Positions 15,709-22,632 of a stretch of 34,506 nucleotides of DNA are shown here, piece by piece (the stretch's first letter is position 1; each line of letters begins with the position of its first letter). The DNA is from Pelomonas sp. KK5. Lineage in GTDB: Bacteria > Pseudomonadota > Gammaproteobacteria > Burkholderiales > Burkholderiaceae_C. The DNA lies in assembly GCF_001984095.1 (NCBI RefSeq), contig NZ_LYVQ01000049.1, positions 1 through 34,506 on the forward strand. Direction: 5' to 3'. The notes beneath the pieces were generated by a model. That model was not told the DNA's origin. It was given only the letters and a program-made list of their open reading frames with translations, and made no database searches. The position numbers were made by a program, and so were the translations under genes.

Positions 15709-16432
15709 AGCCAGCAAGGTCGCCCTCGTCGTCGGCGCCGGCGATGCCACCGGCAGCGCCATCGCGGCACGGTTTGCGAAGGAGGGCTATATCGCCTGCC
15801 TGACCCGCCGTTCTGCCGACAAGCTGCAGCCCTCGGTGGACGCGATCCGCGCCGCCGGCGGCCGGGCCTTCGGCTACGGCAGCGACGCGCGCAAGGAGGA
15901 GGACGTGATCGCGCTGGTCGAGCAGGTCGAGCGCGAGCACGGGCCCATCGAGGTACTGGTGTTCAACATCGGCGCCAACGTGCCCTGCAGCATCCTGGAG
16001 GAGACCGCGCGCAAGTACTTCAAGATCTGGGAGATGGCCTGCTTCGGCGGCTTCCTCAACGCCCGCGAGGTGGCGAAGCGGATGGTCGCGCGCGGCCGCG
16101 GCACCATCCTCTTCACCGGCGCCACCGCCGGCCTGCGCGGCGCCGCCAACTTCGCGGCCTTCGCCGGCGCCAAGCATGCGCTGCGCGCGCTGGCGCAGAG
16201 CATGGCGCGCGAACTCGGCCCGCGCGGCGTGCACGTGGCCCACGTCGTGGTCGACGGCGCGATCGACACCGAGTTCATCCGCACCAGCTTTCCCGAGCGC
16301 TACGCGCTGAAGGAGCAGGACGGCATCCTGAACCCTGCCCACATCGCCGAGAACTACTGGCAGCTGCACGCGCAGCCGCGCGACGCCTGGACCTTCGAGC
16401 TGGACCTGCGGCCCTACATGGAACGCTGGTAG
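15701..16432 (+). CDS. SDR-fold protein lacking the catalytic Ser and Tyr
   Basis: A 243-residue Rossmann-fold protein of the short-chain dehydrogenase/reductase superfamily with a clear GGAGAT ribosome-binding site at 15691. The nucleotide-binding glycine motif is GAGDATG (12-18), and N89 lies in the FNIGAN stretch replacing NNAG. At the active site the usual Y-x-x-x-K is F154-A-G-A-K158, and the usual catalytic Ser position aligns with A141 (TGATAG). Only the lysine remains. C-terminal residues ELDLRPYMERW resemble those of an atypical SDR group in proteobacteria. It overlaps the TetR gene by 8 nt. It may be a non-classical reductase or a binding protein. The loss of Ser/Tyr is read directly; the consequence is inferred. 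Confidence 0.88.
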   Translation: MSEASKVALVVGAGDATGSAIAARFAKEGYIACLTRRSADKLQPSVDAIRAAGGRAFGYGSDARKEEDVIALVEQVEREHGPIEVLVFNIGANVPCSILEETARKYFKIWEMACFGGFLNAREVAKRMVARGRGTILFTGATAGLRGAANFAAFAGAKHALRALAQSMARELGPRGVHVAHVVVDGAIDTEFIRTSFPERYALKEQDGILNPAHIAENYWQLHAQPRDAWTFELDLRPYMERW

Positions 16433-16457
16433 CTCGGGCGCGATCCGTCCGCGCGGG

Positions 16458-16490
16458 CCGTCGTTCGCCCCCCGCGGCCCGTGCTTCGTC
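16458..16490 (+). promoter_or_regulatory. Candidate LytTR (AlgR-like) direct repeats before the rhodanese gene
   Basis: CCGTCGTTCGCC at 16458-16469 and CCGTGCTTCGTC at 16479-16490 are imperfect direct repeats starting 21 bp apart, the two-turn spacing usual for LytTR-domain regulators. They resemble the known AlgR core CCGTTCGTC. A LytTR response regulator is encoded immediately downstream of this gene. The link is inferred, and the GC-rich background makes chance matches possible. Confidence 0.3.
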
Positions 16491-16555
16491 GCCTTCGCCT
16501 CGCGCGAGGCCATGAGTCCGCGGGACAGTGCGCCACCCTCCGGAGGAGCGCACCG

Positions 16556-18091
16556 ATGACCAAGCCCTGGACCCGATTCGCCGCCGCCCTCGCGGCCACC
16601 CTCGCCCTCACGCTGGACGCCGCGGCCCACGGCCCGCTGCTCAGCGCCGAGCAACTGGCCGCGCGCCTGGCCGGCGGCGACCCGTCGCTGGTCCTCGACA
16701 CCTCGCCGCCGCCGATGTACGCGGCGGGCCACATCGCCGGGGCCGTGCCCGTGGACGTGTTCTCCTACGCCGCCGGCACGCTGACGCCGGCCCAGGCGGC
16801 GCAGCGCTTCCAGTCCTGGGGCCTGAGCCCCGGCCGCGCGGTGGTCATTACCGACCAGGGCGCCAGCTACATGGCCACGCACCTGTACTACGAGCTCTAT
16901 CGCCAGGGCTTCCCGATGGAACAGGTCTTCGTGCTCGACGGCGGCACGGCGCGCTGGAAGGCCACGGGCGGCGCGATGACGACGGCCCCGACGGCCGCGC
17001 CGACGGCGGGCAGCTTCACGCCGACGCTGGGCCACGATGCCGAGGTGCGCGGCAGCCTGGACGAGGCGGTCACCGCCTCGGGCGATCCGGCGGGCCATGC
17101 GCTGGTGGACGCGCTGGAGCCGGCCTACTACTACGGCGAGCGCAACTTCTTCGGCCGGGCCGGCCACCTGCCGAACGCCAGGCTCTGGCCTTCGGCCGAC
17201 TTCTTCAACGCAGACAAGACCTTCAAGCCCCGCGCCGAGATCGCCCGCATGCGCGATCAGCTGGGCATCCGGCCCGAGCAGGAGGTGCAGGTCTACTGCG
17301 GCGGCGGCGTGGCCGCCAGCGTGCCCTTCTTCGCGCTGAAGTTCCTGCTCGAGCAGCCGCGCGTCAAGCTGTTCGCCGGCTCCCAGCAGGCCTGGCTGCG
17401 CGACGAACGCGGCCTGCCGATGTGGACCTACGCCGCGCCCGCCCTGCTGCGCGACATGCAGTGGCTCAGCGGCTGGAACACGGCGATGACGCGCGCCTTC
17501 GGCGTCGCCCGCATCAGCGTGATCGACGTGCGCAGCGCCGAGGCCTTCGCCCAGGGCCACCTGCCCTTCGCGCAGAACCTGCCGGCCGCGCTGTTGCGGG
17601 CTCACCGGGCCGAGCCGGAGAAACTCGCAGCCCTGCTGGCTTCGGCCGGCGTGAAGGCCGCGGACGAGGCCGTGATCGTGGGCAGCGGCGGGCTGGACCG
17701 CGACACGGCGCTCGCCTTCGCGCTGCTCGAACGGCAGGGCCAGCAGCGCGTCTCGGTGCTGGTGGACTCGGTCGAGGACTGGGCCTTCGCCGGCCTGCCG
17801 CTTGAGAAGACGGCCCTGCCGGTCAAGGCGGTGGCCCGGGCCGCGCCGGAGCCGTCCGGCCCAGGCGGCAGCGCGGCCGGCGCGACGCCCGTGCGCCTGC
17901 CCTACGCCGCCCTGCTCGATACCCAGCATCGCCCGCAGCCGGCCAGGACGCTGTGGCAGCTGCTCGACAAGGCCGGCGTGCCGCGCTATGCCCCGGTGTC
18001 GGTGCAGGCCGACGATCCGGGCGAGGTGGCGCTGGGCTACCTGATCCTCAAGCTGATGGGCTATGCCGCGGTGCGGCCCGATCACATCTGA
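16556..18091 (+). CDS. Exported three-domain rhodanese-like sulfurtransferase
   Basis: A 511-residue protein. The start at 16556 follows GGAGGAG at 16542 and begins a signal peptide (MTKPWTRFAAALAATLALTLDAAAHG). Three rhodanese-like domains follow: about 28-140 (no Cys at the loop, D100), about 165-290 with the active-site loop YCGGGVAAS (C248), and about 315-415 (SVIDVRSAEAFAQGHLP, but VGSGG instead of Cys). A C-terminal tail of about 95 residues has no assignment. The usual enzyme has two domains with one active Cys, so this is the standard pair plus a third inactive domain. It probably handles sulfane sulfur in the periplasm. It converges with the response regulator gene, whose stop lies inside its last codons (10-bp overlap). 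Confidence 0.88.
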   Translation: MTKPWTRFAAALAATLALTLDAAAHGPLLSAEQLAARLAGGDPSLVLDTSPPPMYAAGHIAGAVPVDVFSYAAGTLTPAQAAQRFQSWGLSPGRAVVITDQGASYMATHLYYELYRQGFPMEQVFVLDGGTARWKATGGAMTTAPTAAPTAGSFTPTLGHDAEVRGSLDEAVTASGDPAGHALVDALEPAYYYGERNFFGRAGHLPNARLWPSADFFNADKTFKPRAEIARMRDQLGIRPEQEVQVYCGGGVAASVPFFALKFLLEQPRVKLFAGSQQAWLRDERGLPMWTYAAPALLRDMQWLSGWNTAMTRAFGVARISVIDVRSAEAFAQGHLPFAQNLPAALLRAHRAEPEKLAALLASAGVKAADEAVIVGSGGLDRDTALAFALLERQGQQRVSVLVDSVEDWAFAGLPLEKTALPVKAVARAAPEPSGPGGSAAGATPVRLPYAALLDTQHRPQPARTLWQLLDKAGVPRYAPVSVQADDPGEVALGYLILKLMGYAAVRPDHI

Positions 18092-18894
18092 CGGAACAGG
18101 TGCAGGTAGCTGCGGCTCACCCGCAGCACCTCGGGGCGGCCGCGCAGGTGGATCTCGGCCGTCTCGTTGTCGCCGCGGGTCACGTGGCTGATGGCGCGCA
18201 GGTTGACCACCGTCGAGCGGTGCACCTGCGCGAATTCCGAGGCGTCGAGCTGCGGCACCAGTTCCTTCAGCGGCGTGCGGATCAGCGCCTCGCCGGGCCG
18301 CCCGGCATCGCCGCGCCAGGCCACCAGCGTGTACTTCTCGTCCGAGCGCAGATAGTCGATCTCCTCGACCGGGATCAGCCGCAGCGACTCGCCGATCGAG
18401 GCGCGCACCCAGCGCAGCGCCGGGCCGGCGGCGGGCTCGGGCCGGCCCTCCTTCATCCGCGCCTGGATGTGCACGGCCAGTTGCTGCAGCAGCGCCTCGG
18501 TATGCGCAGCCGGCTCGGCGGCGCGCAGGCGCTCCTGCAGGCGGGCCACCGTGTCGGCCAGGCGGGCGGGCTCGACCGGCTTGACCAGGTAGTCCAGCGC
18601 GCCCTGCTCGAAGGCCTGCACCGCGTACTGGTCGTAGGCGGTGACGAAGACCAGGTGCGCGCGCCGGCCGATCGCCCGCGCCGCCTCGACGCCGGACATG
18701 CCCGGCATGTGCACGTCCAGGAAGCAGATGTCGGGCCGGTGCAGCTCGAACTGCTCCACCGCCTCGCGCCCGTTGCGCGGCTGCGCGATCACCTCCAGCG
18801 CCGGCCAGGCCAGGCCCAGCAGCCGCGCCAGCCCCGAGCGCAGCAGCGGTTCGTCGTCGGCGATCAGCGCCGTCGGGAGCCGGCCGCCGCTCAT
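18082..18894 (-). CDS. LytTR-family response regulator (AlgR/YehT-like)
   Basis: A 270-residue two-component regulator. The receiver domain covers about 7-125 with acidic pocket D13-D14, phosphoacceptor D60 (FLDVHMPGMSG), and the conserved Thr and Lys in FVTAYDQYA and DYLVKPV. An alanine-rich linker precedes the C-terminal LytTR DNA-binding domain (about 165-268; IDYLRSDEKYTLV, VHRSTVVNL, VSRSYLHLF). The gene starts inside the kinase stop (ATGA overlap), so kinase and regulator form one operon. LytTR proteins bind pairs of short direct repeats about two helical turns apart. Candidate sites are seen upstream of the rhodanese gene and between the kinase and the PEP-CTERM gene. Targets are inferred. 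Confidence 0.93.
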   Translation of the reverse strand: MSGGRLPTALIADDEPLLRSGLARLLGLAWPALEVIAQPRNGREAVEQFELHRPDICFLDVHMPGMSGVEAARAIGRRAHLVFVTAYDQYAVQAFEQGALDYLVKPVEPARLADTVARLQERLRAAEPAAHTEALLQQLAVHIQARMKEGRPEPAAGPALRWVRASIGESLRLIPVEEIDYLRSDEKYTLVAWRGDAGRPGEALIRTPLKELVPQLDASEFAQVHRSTVVNLRAISHVTRGDNETAEIHLRGRPEVLRVSRSYLHLFRQM

Positions 18895-19973
18895 GCCGTC
18901 GTCCTCGCGGGGAAGTCCAGCTCGGCGCGCACGCCATGCGGCTGCCGCTCGCTCAGCCGCAGCTGCGCGTCGCCGCCGAACACCAGTTGCAGCCGCTCGC
19001 GCAGCGTCGACAGGCCGGTGCCCAGCCCCGCGGCGCCAGCACCCAGGCCGACGCCGGTGTCCGACACCTCGGCCCGGCAGCGCCCGTCCTGCACGCGCAC
19101 GCGCACGTCGATCCGCCCGCCCTCCTCGCCCGGATCGATGCCGTGGCGGACGGCGTTCTCGACCAGCGTCAGCAGCGTCGTCGGCGGGCAGTGCAGGCCC
19201 TCGGCCGCGGCGTCCGCATCGAGCGCGAACTCGAGCCGGTCCGGCATGCGCAGGTGCATCAGCGCGAGGTAGGCGCGCACCAGCTGCAGCTCCTGGCCCA
19301 TCGTCGTGCTCGCCTCGTGCAGGCGCGGCACGGCGGCGCGCAGGTAGGCGATCAGGCTCTCCAGCACCGTCGAGGCCTGGGGCGAGCCGCTGTCCACCAA
19401 CTCGCGCACATTGGCCAGCGTGTTGAACAGGAAGTGCGGCTCCACCTGGGCCTGCAGCAGGCGCAGCCGCGCGTCCAGCGCCTTGCGCTCCAGCTCGCTG
19501 CGCTCCAGCCCGAAGGACAGCGCCTGCGCCCGCACCGCGTCATCGCGCTGGCGCAGCAGCGTGGACATCGCCACCCAGGGCGCCACCAGCATGCCGCAGC
19601 CGCTCATCAGCAGCACGCCGTTGATGCGCCGGCTGTCGTGCCAGAACGCGCCCTTGTCGCTGCCCAGGAACAGGTAGAGCAGCAGCACGCCCACCGGCAC
19701 CGCCAGCGCCACGCCCACCACCTGCAGCACCCAGCGGGCGAGCCAGGGCGGCAGGCTTGCCGGCCAGCGCTCGAACAGCGCGAACACCAGCAGCGTGAAC
19801 AGCCCCACCGACGCGACCCGGGCCATCACGCCGACGACAGGCGTGACGAAACCCGGGCTGATGACCAGGCCCAGCAGCAGCGAGGCGATCAGCGTGGTCA
19901 GCACGCGGCGCCAGCTCAGCATCGGGATGCGGGCCGGGCGTGCAGACGAGGGGGTGGTGGAGGCTGCGGTCAT
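18891..19973 (-). CDS. AlgZ/YehU-type sensor histidine kinase
   Basis: A 360-residue membrane kinase. The start at 19973 (MTAASTTPSS) is preferred to the far upstream 20123 because the intervening residues are Arg-rich and uncharacteristic; Met18 is another possibility, and no strong ribosome-binding site helps. Four predicted membrane helices lie at about 24-42, 50-66, 82-102 and 117-136, then a short coiled coil. The His_kinase domain (PF06580 type) has H180 in QVEPHFLFNTLANV, and the HATPase region has ENAVRHG (272-278), DTGVGL (305-310) and GLGTGL (316-321). It is translationally coupled to the LytTR regulator. There is no periplasmic sensor domain, so the stimulus is probably perceived in or near the membrane. 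Confidence 0.92.
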   Translation of the reverse strand: MTAASTTPSSARPARIPMLSWRRVLTTLIASLLLGLVISPGFVTPVVGVMARVASVGLFTLLVFALFERWPASLPPWLARWVLQVVGVALAVPVGVLLLYLFLGSDKGAFWHDSRRINGVLLMSGCGMLVAPWVAMSTLLRQRDDAVRAQALSFGLERSELERKALDARLRLLQAQVEPHFLFNTLANVRELVDSGSPQASTVLESLIAYLRAAVPRLHEASTTMGQELQLVRAYLALMHLRMPDRLEFALDADAAAEGLHCPPTTLLTLVENAVRHGIDPGEEGGRIDVRVRVQDGRCRAEVSDTGVGLGAGAAGLGTGLSTLRERLQLVFGGDAQLRLSERQPHGVRAELDFPARTTA

Positions 19974-20015
19974 GGGAACACGATAGCGCCGCGCCTCCCG
20001 GGGCGAAAGCGCCCG

Positions 20016-20029
20016 CCGACGAACGACGG
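20016..20029 (-). promoter_or_regulatory. AlgR-like motif in the kinase/PEP-CTERM divergent region
   Basis: On the minus strand this reads CCGTCGTTCGTCGG, nearly the same as the first repeat before the rhodanese gene (CCGTCGTTCGCC) and containing an AlgR-like TTCGTC core. It lies 43 bp upstream of the kinase start and 87 bp before the plus-strand PEP-CTERM gene. No clean partner 21 bp away is seen, so this is a weaker candidate for autoregulation. Confidence 0.28.
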
Positions 20030-20115
20030 CGCGCACCCGCCGGGCCACGCCAGGTGGCGACGGGCGACGCCGCCGGGAGTAGCATCGAAGGCCCCGCGTG
20101 GTCCAGGAGGTCGCC

Positions 20116-21351
20116 ATGAGCACCAGGCACTACGGACGACTGCTTGCCGCCGCCCTCTTGCTGCTGGCTATGTCGGGCACGGCGCGGGCCGAATTGACCG
20201 CGCTCGAACAGGCCATCCGCGCGGCCCAGGCGGCCCAGGATGCCGCCAACGGTTCGGGCGATGCGGCGCGTGCTGCCAGGGCCGCGCTGAAGTCCTCGGC
20301 CGCCGCGGCCGGCTCGGCGCAGCAGACGGCCAATGCCAATGGCGACTCGGACAGCGCCGCGCAATCGGCCGCCGATGCCGAGAAGTCATCCGCCAAGGCG
20401 GCCGACGCCAGCCGATCGGCCGAACGCCATGCCAAGGCCGCCCAGGACGCGGCGCAGCGGGGCGACGCCGCCAAGGCCGGTGCCGAGGCCGATGCCGCCC
20501 AGAAGGACGCCGCCGCGGCCCATGGCGCCGCCGACGCCGCCGGCAAGTCCGCCGACGCCGGCGCCGACAGCGCCGACAGCGCCCAGCGCAAGGCGCAGCT
20601 CGACTCGCAGCTGCCCGGTGGCGGCCCGCCGCCCTCGGACGACCAGCAGAAGAAGTACAAGCAGCAGATCAGCGACGCGAACTACGACATCCAGAACGTC
20701 GAGGACCCAGCCGAGCAGGAGGCCAAGAAGCGCCAGAAGCGGATGAAGAGCATCCAGAGCGCCGAGGAGGCCGAGGACGACGCCGCGAAGGACAAGGCCG
20801 CCCAGCTCAAGCCGCCCGACACGCCGGTCGGGGTCGATTTCCACATCACCAGCTTCTTCGACGTCTTTTTCCAGCTGCAGCCCCTGCCCTCGCAGTTCCC
20901 GACGCCGGCCGCGCCCTCCTCGGTCCCGGAGCTGAAGCCCGCGCAGGGCGACAAGGGCCGGGTCTACCTGCACCTCGTCAACGACAACCCCTTCGACGTC
21001 ATCCTGACCGGCGTGCGGGCCTCCTTCTTCGGCGACGCGGTCACCGGCTTCGATCCCTTCAGCGGCAGCCAGACGGTCGGCGCCAACGCGACCGCCACGG
21101 TGCTGATCGGGCTGCTGGACTTCGACGGCCCGGGCGATTCGTTCACCGCCGCCGAGTTCAGCTTCGACACCTCGCTGGATCAGGCCGGGCTGGGCCCGGA
21201 CGTGATGCTCGACGTGTCCATCGCGGCGCCCGAGCCGGGCAGCCTCGCGCTGGTCATGCTGGGCCTGGCCTGTGCCTGCGGGTCGCGGCGCACAGCCCGA
21301 GCACGGCGATGCCCAGCAGCGCCAGGCTCGAGGGCTCCGGCGCGTCGTTGA
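20116..21351 (+). CDS. PEP-CTERM protein with long Ala-rich helical domain
   Basis: A 411-residue exported protein with an excellent AGGAGG at 20105 and a signal peptide (about 1-25, ending TARAE). Residues about 27-175 are strongly Ala/Asp/Lys/Ser-rich with heptad-like AAxxAxxA spacing, probably an extended helical rod. A charged Lys/Glu segment (about 185-235) and a beta-rich domain (about 240-370) follow. The PEP-CTERM sorting signal starts at P372-E373-P374, then a hydrophobic helix (377-388) and S-R-R at 390-392. Such tails are recognised by exosortase and linked to exopolysaccharide surfaces. Unusually, 19 more residues follow the Arg cluster before the stop, and this end is antisense to the neighbouring PEP-CTERM gene. 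The function of the rod is unknown. Confidence 0.9.
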   Translation: MSTRHYGRLLAAALLLLAMSGTARAELTALEQAIRAAQAAQDAANGSGDAARAARAALKSSAAAAGSAQQTANANGDSDSAAQSAADAEKSSAKAADASRSAERHAKAAQDAAQRGDAAKAGAEADAAQKDAAAAHGAADAAGKSADAGADSADSAQRKAQLDSQLPGGGPPPSDDQQKKYKQQISDANYDIQNVEDPAEQEAKKRQKRMKSIQSAEEAEDDAAKDKAAQLKPPDTPVGVDFHITSFFDVFFQLQPLPSQFPTPAAPSSVPELKPAQGDKGRVYLHLVNDNPFDVILTGVRASFFGDAVTGFDPFSGSQTVGANATATVLIGLLDFDGPGDSFTAAEFSFDTSLDQAGLGPDVMLDVSIAAPEPGSLALVMLGLACACGSRRTARARRCPAAPGSRAPARR

Positions 21352-21961
21352 CGCGGAAGGGCATCGGGGTCTGGAAGTTGTCGGCCTCGTGCTGCGGCCC
21401 CACCAGGAAGGGCGGGTTCAGGAAGGGCTCGTAGAAGGTGTCGACGGTGCAGCCGAAGGCCTGCGCCGGCGCCGGGCAGGGGCCCAGCGTGTTCTCGACC
21501 GCCGGCAGGCTGGTCGGCAGCCCGGCGATCTCGCTCATGAAGATCTGGAAGTAGATCGGGCTGACGCCGAAGTCCCCGAAGTCCAGCGGCCCCGACGAGG
21601 CCGTGTAGTCGTACACCCCGGTCGCGCCCGGCGCGATGTACGGGGCGAAGGACACGTTGATCGGGTTGTAGGGCCGGTCGGCCGGGTCCGGCAGCGTGGG
21701 GAAGCCGATGATCAGGGCCGCCAGGTCCAGGATCAGGAAGTTGGCCGTGTTGTTCTTCACCGTGAAGGTGAAGGAGGCCTGCTGGCCTTCCAGGATCGCC
21801 GAGTTGGAGACCTGGCTGGTGATCTGGATCCCGGTCGGTGAATTGGAGTCCACCGGGTTGAGGACCGGCAGCACCGGCCCGGCCTGCGCCATTCCCACCG
21901 CCAGCGCGGCAGCCAGGGCCAGGGCCGAATGTCTGTCAGGGAACCATGCAGCGAGCTTCAT
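21254..21961 (-). CDS. PEP-CTERM sorting-domain protein
   Basis: A 235-residue exported protein. The start at 21961 (MKLAAWFPDRHS) is fixed by GGAGG about 8 nt upstream and a signal peptide ending near GMAQAGP. A beta-sandwich-like body (about 28-200) has the feel of a CARDB/DUF11-like fold (SFTFTVKNNT). Two cysteines near CPAPAQAFGC could form a disulfide. The sorting signal is P208-E209-P210, a hydrophobic helix (213-226) and R228-R229, ending six residues later, the normal layout. A near-consensus sigma-54 promoter lies upstream. Its last 98 bp overlap the convergent PEP-CTERM gene. It is likely anchored or released at the cell surface by an exosortase encoded elsewhere. Confidence 0.9.
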   Translation of the reverse strand: MKLAAWFPDRHSALALAAALAVGMAQAGPVLPVLNPVDSNSPTGIQITSQVSNSAILEGQQASFTFTVKNNTANFLILDLAALIIGFPTLPDPADRPYNPINVSFAPYIAPGATGVYDYTASSGPLDFGDFGVSPIYFQIFMSEIAGLPTSLPAVENTLGPCPAPAQAFGCTVDTFYEPFLNPPFLVGPQHEADNFQTPMPFRVNDAPEPSSLALLGIAVLGLCAATRRHRPGPA

Positions 21962-22021
21962 GATGCGCCTCCATCGGGATGAAGAATCCAGGCCGTCGTG
22001 TCGGATCACCCGGGACGCAAC

Positions 22022-22036
22022 GCATCGTTCGTGCCA
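22022..22036 (-). promoter_or_regulatory. Sigma-54 (RpoN) promoter of the minus-strand PEP-CTERM gene
   Basis: On the minus strand the sequence is TGGCACGAACGATGC: the -24 element TGGCACG and the -12 element ATGC, with exactly ten bases between the invariant GG and GC. Only the first T of the TTGC consensus differs. It would start transcription near 22010, giving a leader of about 50 nt to the ATG at 21961. PEP-CTERM genes in floc-forming Zoogloea are known to be RpoN/PrsK-PrsR controlled, which fits. Confidence 0.55.
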
Positions 22037-22097
22037 CGATCACGCCGGCCATCGGCGCGTCGGAACGGCTGTCGGATGGTCAGCCAGGAGGTGGGCC

Positions 22098-22547
22098 ATG
22101 AAGCGATTGATGCTCGAACGCCCGGACCTGTTGCGGCAGATGATCCAGGCACTGGTCTCGGACTCGCCCGGCCTGCAGCAGTTGCACAAGCTGCATTGCG
22201 TGCTGCTGGTCGGCGAGGGATGCAGCTGCTGCGAGGTGGGCCGGTGGTTCGGCCACAGCACGCGCACGGTGGAGCGCTGGTTCGGCGTCTATGTCCTGCG
22301 CGGCGCCCAGGGGCTGCGCCCGAGGAGGACGGGAGGGCGCCACCCGCTGCTGCCGGCCGAAGTGGCGCAAGGCCTGCATGAGGAATTGAGGCGTCCGCCC
22401 GCGGGCGCGGAGGGGGTCGGCATAGCGTGGAGCGGCGCCTTGCTGAAGCAGCATCTGCTGGCCCGCCACGGCATCGCCCTCAGCCTGCGCCAGTGCCAGC
22501 GCCTGCTGCAGCAGGAGGCCCGTGCGCCGGGCTTGCTGCCGGGCTGA
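22098..22547 (+). CDS. Solitary IS630-type helix-turn-helix protein
   Basis: A 149-residue protein preceded by a strong AGGAGG at 22085. It has a helix-turn-helix at about 43-63 (SCCEVGRWFGHSTRTVERW), a linker with RPRRTGGR (74-81), and a second winged-helix region (about 86-140, ending LSLRQCQRLLQQ). This is the bipartite DNA-binding half of IS630-family transposases, but the protein stops before any DDE catalytic domain. No inverted repeats or target duplication were noticed around it, and the start is well formed, so it may be a domesticated DNA-binding protein rather than debris. Five cysteines (34, 42, 44, 45, 133) are noticeable. It is divergent from the sigma-54-driven PEP-CTERM gene. 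Function unknown. Confidence 0.75.
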   Translation: MKRLMLERPDLLRQMIQALVSDSPGLQQLHKLHCVLLVGEGCSCCEVGRWFGHSTRTVERWFGVYVLRGAQGLRPRRTGGRHPLLPAEVAQGLHEELRRPPAGAEGVGIAWSGALLKQHLLARHGIALSLRQCQRLLQQEARAPGLLPG

Positions 22548-22559
22548 TCCGACAGCAGT

Positions 22560-22577
22560 TGCGGCACCGCTGCCGCA
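22560..22577 (+). other. Hairpin after the HTH gene
   Basis: TGCGGCA-CCGC-TGCCGCA forms a perfect 7-bp stem with a four-base loop, 13 bp after the stop of the HTH gene. No T-run follows on the plus strand, so it is not a canonical intrinsic terminator, though it may act as a transcript end or stabiliser. Confidence 0.35.
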
Positions 22578-22614
22578 CGGCCGCTGGGCACATCGGCCGG
22601 TCAGCCTCGACTGT

Positions 22615-22632
22615 AAAAAGCCTCGACAGGCT
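22615..22632 (-). terminator. Rho-independent terminator of the monooxygenase operon
   Basis: On the minus strand AGCCT-GTCG-AGGCT is followed by TTTT. The stem begins at the last base of the FMN reductase TGA (22634-22632), so the stop codon abuts the hairpin. The stem is short (5 bp) but GC-rich and well placed at the end of the operon. Confidence 0.6.

Noticed and set aside
16481-16555. GTG start giving the rhodanese a 25-residue N-terminal extension
   Set aside because: The ATG at 16556 has a strong GGAGGAG and opens a signal peptide; the extension would bury it.
15524-18937. 1137-codon minus-strand open frame across the TetR, SDR, rhodanese and regulator genes
   Set aside because: It covers four well-supported genes on other frames and has no recognisable domain.
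19973-19987. Second sigma-54 promoter for the plus-strand PEP-CTERM gene
   Set aside because: GG and GC spacing fits but both elements deviate (TGGGA, TAGC) and it overlaps the kinase start codon, so it is too weak to call.
22098-22631. A complete insertion sequence around the HTH gene
   Set aside because: No DDE domain, no terminal inverted repeats and no target duplication were found.
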